DNA from: Brienomyrus brachyistius
Lineage: Eukaryota; Chordata; Actinopteri; Osteoglossiformes; Mormyridae
Length of the DNA stretch: 64,000 nt
Reading direction: 5' to 3'
NCBI RefSeq assembly: GCF_023856365.1
Contig: NC_064537.1
Span: 4,127,732 to 4,191,731, forward strand
Shown here: positions 40,641 through 55,300 of the stretch, one piece after another
Numbering within the stretch: the stretch's first letter is position 1
Layout of the letters: the number at the start of each line of letters is the position of its first letter
Notes under the pieces: generated by a model
Seen by the model: the letters and a program-made list of their open reading frames with translations, nothing else
The model's database searches: none
What the model was told of the DNA's origin: nothing
Program-made: the position numbers and the translations under genes

Positions 40641-41952
40641 GTGAGTAAGAGGTGCTTGGGTTGGGGTTAACCAGGCTGTCAGCCCACATGCCTGTCATCT
40701 CATATTTGTTATGGCCGCTGGCTCCATGTATACCTGTTCATACTCCTCTAGGTGTGGGAGTCACTCTTAAGTGTTTTGTTGCTTGAGGAGGGTTTGTAGC
40801 TATTTAAGACAAAGAATGGCCAAAGTTGTAATGGTAATTACAGCCCAGCAATGGGCTGCTGTTGGTCATTCATGTGCAGTTATTGTCAGTCGGGGAATGG
40901 GAACTCCTCGTTGCCCCTTCGCCTGTGGCTGAGCTGGCACATGTTCGGTGACCTTGCCTTTTAGCGGCGAGGTGGGGTGGCAGGGGAGGGGGGCGTGGTT
41001 CATGACCCATGTGTTTTGGCCTGGTGAAGGTGCGGCAGAGAGCGGCAAGAGCACCCTGGTCAAGCAGATGAAGATCATTCACAGCCATGGGTTCACCAAG
41101 CAGGAGCTGACCAGCTTTAAGGTGAGATGCCCCCCCAGCAGCCTCCTGGAATGGGTGGGCTCATTGGAAGCATGTGACTGACCCGGACCAGCCAATGTTG
41201 TGTTTCTCCTGACGCTAAGGGGGCGGGGTTATTCCGCGTCTCGACACCCTGAATTTCTCGATGTTTCGGTTTTGCCGGGCTGGTCACTGGGCTGGGAAGT
41301 TTCCAGAGAGCCAGTGCCAGTGCCTTTGCGGCGTTACAGAAAGGTCCAGGTGCTGAGCTGACTGGCAGGACGATACTGGGAACGACGGTTGCTCTCTCTA
41401 GCATTCTTGGGGTGGTGATTTAACTGGGCCCTGGTAACTTTTCATCTCTTGACGGCAAACTGTGATCCCGCTCTGAGGTCTTTAGGGTCCCGGGTGCAGG
41501 TCCGTCATTATCAGTGCCCCCCCCCCCCCCGTAGTCTGTGGGTCCCTGGTGCACGCAGGACCTCCATGGCTATTTGTCTGCATGGAGTCAGATGCAATGA
41601 GACATGGAAAGGAGATCCAACTGTTAGTGCCCCCCCCCCCCACTCCGCATCAGCTCGCCAAAATCCTTCAGGGGGGCGGGGGGTGGCCACATTCTGGGGT
41701 GTGGGTGGAATTTAGTGACTTTAAAGATTTTGGTTTGCAGGGATGGGGGGGGGGGTTGTAGATTTTCTGCCGGTTCTCTCCACCCCCTGTCTTTTTTTGT
41801 GGGAAGTAAAACCCCAGTCTGGCCTCTCCCTCCTGGCCTGTATTAGCCCCCCCCCCACCCCCGCTCTGTGCGGTGGACGAGATCCCATTTGGAAGAGATT
41901 GATTATTTTGGAAGCGGCGACCTGGCTGGCTTCTAGCAGCGTGTGTGTGTGA

Positions 41953-41997
<45 letters not shown>

Positions 41998-43238
41998 TGC
42001 ATTCCTGCGTGTACGTGTGCCATTGTGTGTGTGTGTGTTTCTCCAGTTCAAAGGTCCCCTCGCGGATGCTTGTTTTTATTTCTGGAATGTTCTCGGGGCT
42101 GTGATTGGAGCGACCCATCTGCCATGCAAAGCCCCCCCGTCTCTCTCTCTCTCTCTCTCCCTCCCTTCGTTTCTGGAGCCCAAACGAGCCTCGTTAATGT
42201 GTCCGGCGACCGTAACGATGGAGCCCAAAGGAACCCCCTGCCTCTTGTTGGAGTCGTGGGTCTCCGCTCCGCAGTAGAGTTCGGTGGGCTGTTTCACACG
42301 CTCCTGGGTGTTGAACCACCCCCCCCCCCCCACCCATCTGGATGCTTTGGGAAACACGCGGAACTCTGCGATTTCACTGTGTTTCTGCGAGCGACATTTA
42401 TGGCCGATTTAGTGCCGCACCGTCCATCGCTTACAGGGCACTCGGGAGCACAGGCAGCCGTTTTTATCCATCCTACTGTCCTGTTCGTCGTCTCCTAATG
42501 TGAGTTTAACTGTCGTTTTACATATCTGTGAAGAAATGTAATTCCAGAAACTCGCTGTGAGCTTCCCACACTTCCCAGCCCCTGTTCTTGTGTGTGTGTG
42601 TGTGTGTGTGTGTGTAGTGAGACACTAAATTGAATAATAGCAAAAAGGTGTTTGAGGTGAAATGCTGCTGTTTCTCTCTGGACACGTGACATCGGTTGTC
42701 TTTCTGTACCTCATGTAGATTCCAGGCCAGCTGGTCCTTGGAAATAAACTTGTTGCTTTTCACAGCAGTTTGCCAACTACCCCCCACCCCAGCTCATAAA
42801 GAGGAGGCTGTCCCTGGGCCTTGAGCACATTTTGGCTTTTATTGTGGTGCACAGAAAGCCTGTGGGGGGGGGGGCAAGTGTGATTGGAAGCTGGTGGCAG
42901 GCCAGGCAATGCCCGGCCAGGTGATTGTGCTCATCAGTGTGGGCGGAGCTTATTTTTGCTTGACTCCCCCTAGTCTTTCTCTGTGGACCCGCCGTGGGGT
43001 TAAGGTGCTCAGGATGGTTCTGGAAGCTTCCATGGCTTTGTGGCACTGAGTGATGTCTTCACTACTGCCTGGTCTCACTTTCTTTTTCTCTTATGGAAAC
43101 TGGAGACCCCGCCCCCCTCTTCCAATTTGGTCCCGCCCACTGGCAGGATGAGCTGTCAGACTTCCACTCCACCCAAACAAACCAAAACCTGTTCGTCTAG
43201 TTTGTGTGTACAGGGGACCCGCTCCCTGCACAGCAGCA

Positions 43239-43337
<99 letters not shown>

Positions 43338-46300
43338 ACAGATGGTCGATTTTGGCACACACGTGTGAGGGCCTGTTTCTCTTATGTTAATGACTTTTTC
43401 ACGCCACTTTTCCAGGGGGCTGGTGATGGGGGGGCAGGGGGGGGCACTCAAGGGCCAGCCTTGTTACCAAAAGGCTGAGGTGTGACATTCCAGCGTGACG
43501 TGGCTCTCTGGTGTGTGTGTGTGTGTCTGTGTGTGTGTGTGTGTGTGTTTGACATTAGGATGTCCCTGGTTACACGGGGACATGTCAGACGCCCCAGAGG
43601 GTCAGGATGTCCGTGGGTCAGCACCTTCATGGGTGGGGAAGCAGCAGATTGGGGGGTCCTCGGCAGGAGGAGGGGGCACTCGGTGGGGGCAGTGACAGTC
43701 CCTCTCGCTCTGTGATGTCCTGAGGTCCTCCATGATGCTCAGTTGAGGAAATTGCTCTCACTTCGTCTGAGTTGTGCGTGGACCTGAACCCGGTTCCGAC
43801 CTGTGTGCGCGTTCGGGTGATGTGGCTGGGAGTGGCCGATGGGGCCCCTCCCCGGGCCGACCGGTCGGGCCGCATTTTGGCCACTGACGAGCCGCACATG
43901 TGTGGAGACTTGCTGGGTGGCGTTTGCCACGTTCCCCGTGCTGCCTGTTGGCGAGAGCTACTGAGCTCTGCGGCCTGTAACACTCTGCTCTGCGGCCTGT
44001 AACACTCTGCTCTGCGGCCTGTAACACTCTGCTCTGCGGCCTGTAACACTCTGCTCTGCGGCCTGTAACACTCTGCTCTGCGGCCTGTAACACTCTGCTC
44101 TGCGGCCTGTAACACTCTGCTCTGCGGCCTGTAACACTCTGCTCTGCGGCCTGTAACACTCTGCTCTGCGGCCTGTAACACTCTGCTCTGCGGCCTGTAA
44201 CACTCTGCTCTGCGGCCTGTAACACTCTGCTCTGCGTCCTGCGCTCTTCTCTCACTGCGCTCTGCCCCCTCCCCAGACTTTAACCCGTAACTTATTCGTT
44301 CCCCTTCTGGGGCAGGGTGGCCACCCGCCACCCTCAGAGAGACTGACCCCCCCCCCCCCCCCCCTACTTCCTCACCATGCTGAAGTTTGGCATGAAAAAT
44401 GCGAACTCGATGTGGGGGGTGTAATTGAAGAGCCCTCCCTCCCAAACCGCGCACTTATCATACCTTTTTCATGCTGTGAGAGTTTGACTTTTGTGCTCTG
44501 AGGGTCGGGTTACTGTGGGAAGGTCCCTTTGGGTGGGGTGGGGGGGGGGGGCGGGCAAGCTCCTCTGACTGGGTGGGGAGGGTGAGTGTGTGGACTAAAT
44601 CCCCCCCAGGTCTGAGCACCCTGCCCCTGCTGGTTGGGGACTGGTGTTTTCCCAGTACCCCCCTGTCCTCCCCCAGGACTGGGGCTGATGTCTGTACGAT
44701 GAGGCCCCCCCGGCCTCTGTGGCCATTGTCATGACACCTCACCTCAGTGCTGACCTTTGACCTTTGCCCTCTTGCCACATGCAGCCGGCAGTGCTGGATA
44801 ACCTCCTTACCTCCATGAAGTTCGTCCTGTATGGGATGGGAGTCCTCCGAATCAATCTGGCCAACAGCAAGAACAAGGTCAGTCCTCTGTCTTCCTCTTT
44901 CCCTCCCTCTCTCCCTTGCTTTCTCACTCCTTCTCTCACTTTCCTCAATCATTTTCTCTCTGCAGGTCTCTCTCTCTCTCTCTGTTTTTCTCTTTCTTTC
45001 TCAACTTTTCTTTTCCCCTGACTGACAGTGTTTTCCTCTCTGTCTTTCTCTCTTCCTCTCCCTCACACTCTGACACACTTTCTTTTTCTCAAACTCTTCC
45101 TGACAATTTGTCTTTTGGCCATTGTTCCTTTCTCTCTCTTTCGGACACACTTCCTCTCTTCCAGTCTTTTTCTCACACTTTCTTTTCCTGACACTCTTCC
45201 TCTCACTTCCCCCCCTGACCCCTTGACCCTGCCCTCCTGTCGCAGCCCTTCCCCGACTGTGGTAATTCCCCGCTGGTGCCTCTAGACGGCAGTGTCTTCA
45301 CGCTGCGTGCTGTGATTACCTCAGCTGTTTACTCAGTCCTGGGAGAGTCCTGCCACATTCCATTCCCAGTCAGCACAAGAGATGCTTTCAAAAAACAAGG
45401 GGAGGATACGCATTGTAATATTAAAACCATTATGGGGTGTGTGACAGTCCGACAATTTTGCACAGGTTTCTGGAATTATCCTCAGTGCTGACGGCAGTTG
45501 GGTTATAAACTAGAGTCTATGGACGGGAAGGGAATCTTGGGGCTGCTGCTGCTGATGTGCTGGGGGGGGGGTGATGTTTTACGTTGGGGTCTCAGTTGAT
45601 GAGCGCGTCGGTAGTGAAAAGTGAGACAGACAAGGTGTGTGTGTGTGTGTGTATCTGTGTGTGTGCGTGTGTATCTGTCTGTGTCTTTGTGTGTCTGTCT
45701 GTGTGTGTGTGTGTCTGTGTGTGTGCGCAGTGGTAGCACCATCCCTCTCCTGCTGTCAGCAGGGTGTGTTTGCACAGTTGTACGTGGTGTTACCTCCCTA
45801 CGGGGCCCTTTCCCTCTCCCGCTCCCTTCATTAATGGTTCTCAGAAGTTCGTTAGCCTTCGCAGCGGCTCCTAATGAGCCGGGCTTACAGGAAGGCCCGA
45901 CGTGAGCGAAGCCGTCCGGATTCACATCGTCCGGATGCTCGCTGGTTTTACCAGATGTGAGATTTCAATGTCTCCATGGTTGTGTCTCAATGAACACTTA
46001 TGATCGAGGGGTCCTGGCCGTTAGTTACTCGAGCTAGACTGCATTTTAACACCAGTAGGTTCTTGGTTTACATCCCGGGTAGCTGTTTTGCCCTTGCATG
46101 CGATACTTAACTTACTTGCCTTCATCGAATGTCCTGTGGTAAGGAATGAGTAATTGCCAGGAAACAAGTAATTCTTAAAAATGAATTTTATTGATGGCAG
46201 AGAGGGTGCCATGTATTGCTGTGCTGGGCAGATAGCCTCCTGCAGGGCAAAGACAAACTACAGAGCGAACTCGCTTCTCCACATGGCCGCTAGTGTATGC

Positions 46301-49300
46301 AGGTGTCCCGTCCAGTCTGCACCCCCTATTGTCTACCCTGTGAAAACCTGGAGCTGCAGTGTTTACCTTGGTGAGCTGGTGCCTCCTGGGGCTGCTTGAA
46401 TCACTTCATTTGTCCTCTCTGAGGGGGTTAAATACTTTCCGGTGGCGGATGGATCCCCATCAGAGGCTGTAGGCTAGGAGGGCAGTCAGGTTCCAATCAT
46501 ATCTCAGTTTGGGGGGGGGGGGGGCACCGGGCGACGACGGAGGGCGGAAACCAGCACCCACCCCCACGGTCACGTTAACGAGGTGAGCGGAGAGCCTAAT
46601 TACCGTCACCGATTAAGGTCCTGTAATTATGCTGTACTAATTGGTGCCTCTGTCGCAGTGGAGGGTTGGGTGTGTGGGATGTGAGGCAGAGGTAATTAAA
46701 GGGGGGGGGGTTACAACGTAGCGTAACGTGGGCAGTGAGGAGGAGAGGAAGGGCACGGGTTGGGGGGTTCTGTGTGCCGTCGGCTTTCCGTGTGCCGGTT
46801 CCTCCTTGGTAAATGGTGAGCGTGATGCACTCAAGCCAGGGGTTCAAAAATGGGTTGGGACCCCCACCTCTTCTGGTGCAGCAAACCTTTATCTGAATTT
46901 ACATAGCGTCAAAGAGTCTGGAAATTCATTATGAGCAAGGAGTGAAACTCTGTGTGCTTTTGGCGGTTATACGCCGTGAAATACGTGTGCTTCTGTGACT
47001 TCTGCTTTTACCATTTTAACGTAATTATCTGAGGAACGTGGTTAAGACCTCAGGACGTGTGAATAGGAGAGAGTCGCTGCTGCTCTGCATGTGGGCTGTT
47101 CTGCGTGTGTGATAACTCCCTCCCTTTCCTGCCCCCAGATCCACGCCCACTCGGTGCTCTCCTGTGGCCGCTGCTTTGACGAGGACCAGACTCTCTTCCC
47201 TTTCCTTGCCCGTGCGCTCCGCTGCTTGTGGGCTGACCACGGTGTGCGAGCCGCCGCTGCCCGCGGCTATGAGTACGAGCTCAACGACTCGGCGCTCTTG
47301 TGAGTACTGCAAGACCAGCGCCGCCGCCGACTGCCTGACTCAGTCATACCCACGACCTGCTGTACAAGGACAGGAAGAGGGAGGAGGATGGGGACTCTCA
47401 ATATCATGGCCCTGTCTGTCTGTCTGAGGAGTAGTGGCACAGCTTTGTTAACCTGATCTAAAACATCCCTGGCTGAGACAGAGGGTTGTCGGGTCGAGTC
47501 CCAAAAAGTCGCCGGATGTGAAAATAAACCGAACAAACAGATCTCAAACAGATGGTAGGCAGACAGACAGCGGAATATCAGGACAGGAAATGCCCCCGTG
47601 CTGATAAGAGCGTCCCGCGGTTTAAAAAGGGCAGCTCACTTCCGGCTCAGTGAGCTGAGGTTTCCCCGGGAAGCGTAAGCGATGGATCCTCAGCGTGGAA
47701 GCGTGGGGCTCCGGGTTATTCCGCCGCGAGAAGCTGCATGCGGGGGCGGCTCCCTGACGGGAGTTGACCTCGACGGGGGGGGGGGGGGGGGGGATTACAG
47801 AGCCTGTAGGTTCCGCTCTGACAGTGAGCGTTAGCTGCTTGTCAGCTTTGTGTTTTTACCCCTCCTTGGGCATTGTGGGTTTTAGCAGTACACAGACTAA
47901 CACCCCACCCCTCCCCCCCAGGTTCCTCCATCTGCTGGCATCTTGTTTCGGGTGTGGGGGGGGTTGCTGTGTGTCCCAGTAGGAGGTGACCCCCGGGGTG
48001 GGGAAGAGTGAGATTTCTGTACAGATGCTGTGACACCTGGTGGGTGTGTCTGAGGGGAGATGGATTTTACCCTCAACCCCCCTCCCCACCCATGACATTA
48101 ATCTCCTTATTGGATAAGGTCGCGGCTGCCTCCATCAGCTCGTGTTTACGAGCCCACCCTCCTCCTTTTTCAGCCGTGATGATGCTTAAGGCTGTGCTCG
48201 TCTTTGGCCGTGCTGCTGGCAGTGACAATGAGCTGAAACTGACTGTTTGTAACGGGTCTGAGCAGCTTCATAGTGTGTCTGAGCCCGGGGGTGGGGGTGC
48301 ATCTTCCCTCCCAGATTTATCGGGAGCGTCGTCTCCCCGCGTGGCGTCTGACGTCTTCCCGCCTCATGCCAAGCCGGAGCGAGGCAAAGGTTCGTGGATT
48401 TGTTCAAACAGGGCTGCCGGCATCAAGAGCAGGAGATGCAGCCTGCGTCTGTGTGTGCGAGAGCGAGATTAGCCCGCTCCGCGTAGGAGGCTAATTGGCT
48501 AAATGAAGTGGATGATGATTCCTGCTGGGTCTCCGTGCGGCATCTGTCAAGGCGATCGTGCGGCGGGTGGGGCGGCTTGGGGGGGCAGCGGGGCCAGGCG
48601 GTAATTAGCGCTCTGTGCTGCCTGTCCTAAGGGTACCAACACCAACATGGCCACCCGCCGCGATTTTAGCTGCCTGTTTTACTCAGCTAGTCGCCCAGCT
48701 GACAGTCTTTACAGTCGTGGGTTGAGGGCGAACGCCTTCGCGGGTCCGATGGTTCGGCCCGTTTTGTGGCTGGTGTTTCCAGGATTACAGGGGCGGGGGG
48801 GGGGAATCTTCTGCTTAGCTTCCGGAACGGGGAGGCGCCTGCATCGTGTCGTTGTTTAGGTCCCCGATGAGATAGTCAGTCATTTGTGTGTCTGGAGTTT
48901 GCTTTTAGCTCCTCTGAGGGTCCAGCAGGAGCCCAAAGCACTAATGTGTGGTGACATCAGTATCGCCGACCCCCCCCCATCCCGAGGCGAGTGGTGAGCT
49001 CCATCACGGCGGAAGCTATCGGCTCACTCGGCGTCTGGGATCTGAAACGCGCCTGCAGCTCAATGTCCGTGACGGACGTTCAATGGTTGATCGCCTCTCG
49101 CCGGCCCCCTCCCTCACAGAGAACATGCCGGCGTCTTATCTCCCTCACACCTGGCTCTGGGTGCTGTGGGGGGGGAGGGGGTCCTGAGCAGCTTCATAAT
49201 CGCATGTCGATAGTACGTCTGCTGCCTGGGGACAGTGGTGGGTGTTCTGGATTATTGGGGATGGCCCCCCCCCCCTCGGGTGTCATGCATTATAGGGGAT

Positions 49301-52300
49301 GTGAGCCGCTGTGAGCCGTTCTGTTGATCCGCCTGTGCCCCCTCGGCCCCCTCGGCCAGTCATTCCCTGCTGGTTTTCAGCAGCATTACGACTGAGTCAG
49401 TCAGACCCCAGTCTCTGTCCCCAGGTACATTGCTGCTGGGATTCCCCCCCCCCCCCCCCCCCGCTGTAGGGAGAGACTGGGTGCTTCCTGGCTGGCTGAT
49501 CAGATCTGACTGGATGGGAATGTCACTGGGGGGCACAGGGCAACAAGCCTGGTCTCTCGCTCTCTGTCTCACACATGCACACACCCGGCATTCATTTCTA
49601 TGGGCATAAACCCTAATCCCAACATGGAGACCCTAACCCCACCCAAACCTTAACCATAAGCAACCAAACCAAATACTGCTCTTGGCATTTTTACTTTTTT
49701 GATTGCAGTCACAGGTCTGTGTAAAGTTTGCTCGCTCACCTTCACTTCCTGCCAAGCAGCTGGTGCTCACTGACCCCCCCCCCCCCATCCTTTCAGCTTC
49801 TTCGAGAACATGGATCGCATCGTCTCCCCCGACTACCTGCCCACGGAGATGGACGTGCTCCGGGTGCGACTGCGTACCACGGGCGTCATTGAGACCCAAT
49901 TCAAAGTTAACCACCTGATTATCAGGTAGGCCTGGGGCTCTGGAGGGTGGGGGCCGGCTTGTGAATCCGCATGTTCCGGAGATGAGTCTCCTTCCCCCCT
50001 CCTTGCCACTCCACTGGCTCCGACGGGCACTGTGACAGTTTAAGCAAATGGCCGCCGACATCCACGCCCTGGTGATCCTGCTCCTTCCCTCCCCACCTGC
50101 CGGCTAGCATGCAGTTTGAATGGTAATCACCCCCCCCCCCCACCCCCACCTCCCTCCCTGCTCCTGAATATATATATAGCTGTCGTTGCTTTTTAATTCG
50201 CCTGGCGTGTGCGGGAAGTAAATCAAATTTACTTCTGGAGCCTTGGCAGTTTCCTGGGGTGCAGCCCTCCCCACACCCCCCTCCCTGCACCAGCTTTCCC
50301 AGAGCCAGACAGGGAACAGGGAAGAAGAAAGTCGGAGATGCACTGGGTGGGGGTTGGGGGTCAGCAGTGGCTTGACTGAAAAGCCGGGCCGCGGAGGCCT
50401 CGATTGACTGTGGAACATCCCCTCCCCAATCACCCAGCCCCCACCCACCATTGTCCGCTGCTGATGTATTCATCGGCATTCGGTGAGAGAAGTTTTGTAA
50501 GAGGCGACAGTGCCGTCGTCACGGCTGGCTTTGCGGTGACGGCATCTGACATCTCCGGCGATTACCGTGCGGCGCGTCGAGGTCGGGCACACGGCTAATC
50601 GGGCCGCCCTGTCGCTGCTGATCGGATTCGCTAATAAGAAAAGGTGGATCACGCTAAACTGAATGTCTCATGCAAACGCGATATGTAAATATGCCCACAT
50701 TTGCAGTTCTACCCGGATTAATCGATTATGCTGGTGGATGAGGAGTTTTTTCTCGTTGAATCTGCTTGTTTTTGTGGGTAATCAAAGGGTCGTAATCTGG
50801 AGCTGTTCGCCTGGTCCGTTGTGGACAGCTGGCGTTCAGAGACCTCTTACCTGCGAGTCTCCTGTAGCTCAACAAATAGAGCTTTGCGGTAACAACGCGA
50901 AGGTTGTGGGTTCGAATCCCACATGTAATTCTCTCTAGTAAGTCACTTTGGATAAATGGATGAGATACACAAAGGTAGATGAGTCAAAGCCACTGTTGCT
51001 CGCGCCCAGCCGGACGCCCCATGTCATCGCTGTGCTCCATGGTCGGACAACTTGCCTGCCGCTTGTATCGGATCGAACGCCGCACTTCAACACCTGCACT
51101 CAGACATTCTCCTGGCTTCCTTTCATTTTAAAAGACAAAATGTTGTAATCAGCAGTAACTCGTGCATTTAGCGACTCTCTTTATTTCATAGCATGTGTGG
51201 TTTTGATAGATGGACAGTTATTTACTTTGTCTCATTCTCTCTGTCTCTCGCTCTCTCTCTCGCTCTCTCTCTCGCTCTCTCTCTCTTTATTGACTGATCT
51301 CTCCCTGGAGAGATATCTGGGAGGTGTCTTTCATACCTTCGCATGTGTTATGTTTGTGTGTTTGCTCTCTGTCTTATCTCTGCCGGTGTGGTTGTTTGGT
51401 CTCTTACACCTCGTTTGTCCTCTTTCATCCCGGTTTTCATTATAGTCGACATCCGCAGAAACGTGAGCCCCCCCCCCCCCCCCCCCCGTAGCTTCTCTAC
51501 TGAAGACTGAGCTGGTGATGGAGTTTGGTTTGGTTCCCAAGCAGCGATGGGGGTTACCCCCCCCCCAGGCATGTCCTGTGGAATGCTCCGTTTGAAGCGA
51601 TTAATGTGGCACTCGATTTGATTTTTATTTCAGATCGTTCCACCTGGTATGTGCGGGGGTGGTCTCCGAGATCAACCCGCGCCCAATTTTCCCCCCGACA
51701 GGGCATGATAATTGACTAACGATAGCGGCTCCAGGACGACAGGCCTAGGCTTTGGGAAGCGTGGCTGCGGACCGTGAGCAAATGGGCCGTGAGTGAGAGC
51801 AGTTCCGCTGGAGAAAGTCAGCGATGGATAATTGCGCTGGTTGTCAGTCTCAGGCTGGGCCGCGCTCACCTGCATTGTCGTGTTTTTTTGTTTGTCGTAA
51901 TACGACAAAAACAGGAGACAATCACCCCTCCTGCTCTGCCAGTAACCCGGCTGATGAAAGTCTCAGCTCTGCGTTCATGCCCCCCCCCCCCCCCCCCCCC
52001 CCAGCTCTCTCCGATTCCACATAGGATATGGATGGGGGCTGAAGTGGATGCGGGGTATTGGGGAAGCGAAAGACAGCCCTCAGCCCACACGTCTGCCCCC
52101 TCCCCCATAACCGAGAGTAGATTATTTTGGGGGCCTCATTTTGCCCCCACCCTGTTTGATCAGCAGTAAGAGTAGCAGGTGGGTGTGATATGTTATATGA
52201 GATGGAGGCTTTTTCAGTCAGATTCCAAGTGTATGGATGGGGATGTGAGAGGAATGAGAGATATGGAGTTAAGGGCTTTGCTGGAGGGGGGGGTCCTCCT

Positions 52301-55300
52301 GGATATGGGGCGGGGGGGGGGGGGGGGTTGGCTTGTCTGAGGGTGTTTGGATGTGTCTCCGTATCGTGTGTTTTTTCTGTAAGCTTACTGTGAATGCGTG
52401 TGTGTGTGTGTGTGTGGGTGTGTGTGGTTTGTGGGGGTTATTAAAGCTTAATTTTATACGTTTTTAACTGTCCTTGATGCTCATTACGGTGTCTTAATTC
52501 TTCCATTAACGTGCGTCGCGATGATCTGTGTGTCAACATTCATGCTCTTGGCTTAGAGGTTTACCTGCGGCTGTAGGTGGGTGTGGAGTTCGAGGGGAAA
52601 AGAACACACTGCCAACTGTGAACGGTTGGCCTTTAGATCGAGTCTCGGCCTGAAATGTCGGATTTTTAACCACATTGCCAGGTTTCAGTATCTTGGTCCA
52701 GTGCGCCGAGGAATTGGTTTGTTATCAAGCTGTTCATTTGGGTTAATTAGCCGAGCTGATAAACGGCAACCGAGCTGGAATGTGAATGAGCAGGTGGGGG
52801 AGAAGGGGAGAAGTCTTCAGTGTGTCCTATCCAGCACTCTCTGCGTTTAATTGTTTATCTATAGTACATTATATTCTTAATTTAGCAGATTTATTTCTTG
52901 AGAAAGCAAGGTAAGGTAGCCCTTAGAGTACCTGGGGATTAGAGGCCGTGCTCAAATCACTCTGACCCTGGGATCTGAACCAATGACCTTCTGATCACAG
53001 GCACGCTCATAATGTAATAAATCTCAGGGTGTACCAGAATGCTTAAGGTGGCTCAGATTAACACGGCAGGTAGACTCTTGATTTAATGCTATATTTATAA
53101 AAGAAGCTTGAAAGGTGTCGTCATGGAGGGTGTCACTGGCGAAGAGTGGGGGGACCAGCTCTGTGAGTTGGACTGACCGGGTGCTGGCCTCCTCCCAGCT
53201 GGGGGATGCATATGCCTGAACACGGCAGCTGTTTGTAACACACACACCCCCTCCTCAAAACCCTGCAGGATGTACGACGTGGGCGGACAGCGGACGGAGA
53301 GGAGGAAGTGGATCTCCTGCTTCGAGGACGTGCGTGCCGTGCTGTTCGTAGTGGCACTCAGCGGCTATGACATGACCCTGAAGGAGGACCCCTCCATGGT
53401 CAGTCCCCCCCCCCCCACTAGTCTTCCTTCCAGGCAGATATACAAAAAAAAAAAACAAAAGCAAAACCCCCAAATGGGGCCCCTCGCAGGCGAACATTAA
53501 CGGCCCGCTTTCCCGTCTCCCGCAGAACCGCCTGCAGGAGAGTCTGAAGCTCTTCTCCTCCATTTGCAGTAACGTCTTCTTCAGGAGCACCTCCATGGTG
53601 AGTCCGAGACGCTCCGCCGACAGGCGCCGATCCTCCCAGCACGTTATCAGCCAGCGCTACTGGCCTGCAACCCCCCCCACCCCCCTGCAGTTTCGTCAGC
53701 GAGTCACTCCGACACTGCATCTGCATCACAGGATCCACGTCACCACCCCACCCCCCCGCCCACGGCTGCTCTCTGTCACAGACTGGTGTCTAATTGCCTC
53801 TGTCATCGGTAATTAGAATGCAAAGCAGCTAATTTAACTGCGCGGAGGGCAACGTTGATTTTATACTCCGGTCCGAGTCGCTGGTATCGGAGCGTGTAAC
53901 GAGCTGGTGTATTTCACCTCGTTTTGGGGGGGGCCATTACCAGACCCCCCCCCCCCCCAATTAGTCATCAGTTACTTGAGCGGGTGAGAGAGTCGGTGTC
54001 AACATAACGTGGCCTTTTAATTACAGGAGGGGGATGGCTGACTGCGGTTTCAGCGGAAGACTTTATTTTTCATCCGTCCTCTTAATCAGTGCCCTGATCA
54101 TTTTCTTCACCGGCTTTCCCACTCACTCTTTTTCGACACAGCTTGGCCGACCAGTGACATCACATGGTGAAAGAATGTTTGTTTAGGCCCCAATTCCTGA
54201 CTGAGTACCTGATGTCTACCTCTCTCCGGGTTTACATTCCCCTATGGCACCAAGGCGACGTAAATCGCTTCGTGTCTGGGCTGTCCTTAGCAGTGATCGT
54301 CCTGTTCTTTTGCAGATGCTGTTCTTGAACAAAATCGATCTGTTTCAAGAGAAGATCTTGCACTCTGGGAGACACCTGAGGCTTTACTTTCCGGAGTTCA
54401 CAGGTGAGGTCATGTGGGATCTTCCTCAGTGATTTAAGCCTCTCGTGACAAAGAACATTCTTATTCGTCCTGAATGAACTTCAAGCGGAAGTCACTGTTA
54501 TTGAAGTAAGTCCTTGGGAACCATAAAAATGTCTCTGCACGCCAGTCTGTCCAACATCTCGCTCTGACACCAAGAGTATTAATATGACGTTGCTTCCCAT
54601 TTGCTATTGGTCACGCTCTGTTCTTCCGGGAAGGATCTGCATTAGATGTAATATCGTTGGTCGGATTTGCATGATGTTCACACAGGAGCATTAGTGAGGC
54701 CGGCTAGCGATGCTGGGTGCTCAGGACTGATCATAGCCAGTGTTCCTGCTCATCCCACTGGTGTTCAGTTGGTGTTCGAGTGCCTTTGTTCAGGCTCGTC
54801 CAGCCGCTCGGCAAACCAAGACCATTATTTCTCCAGCTGTGCACTTAATTATACGCCTGTGTCAGCAAGTGTCATGGCGTTAATTACCGGCTGATTAGCA
54901 GGGGTGTCCTGATGCTTTCGGCTATGTCGTTAGCTGGGAGAAAGCAGGGGCCCTGGGGCCAAAGGTGTCACAATCACCTCTCATTTTACAGCTTCCTTGT
55001 CAGTCAAGGCGCTCACTGGATTTTCTGTATTCGACTGATTCCAGATCAGGCCAGCATGTCAAGTGGGGATCACTGGTTTTTCTGTATTTGACTGATTCCA
55101 GACCAGGCCAGCAAGTCAAGTGGGGATCACTGGTTTTTCTGTATTCGACTGATTCCAGATCAGGCCAGCAAGTCAAGTGGGGGTCACTGGTTTTTCTGTA
55201 TTTGACTGATTCCAGACCAGGCCAGCAAGTCAAGTGGGCTCACTGGTTTTTCTGTATTTGACTGATTCCAGATCAGGCCAGCATGTCAAGTGGGGATCAC

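Noticed and set aside
50862..50940. Functional tRNA-Val(AAC) gene
   Set aside because: The T-arm is perfect, but the acceptor stem does not pair and a SINE tail follows directly.
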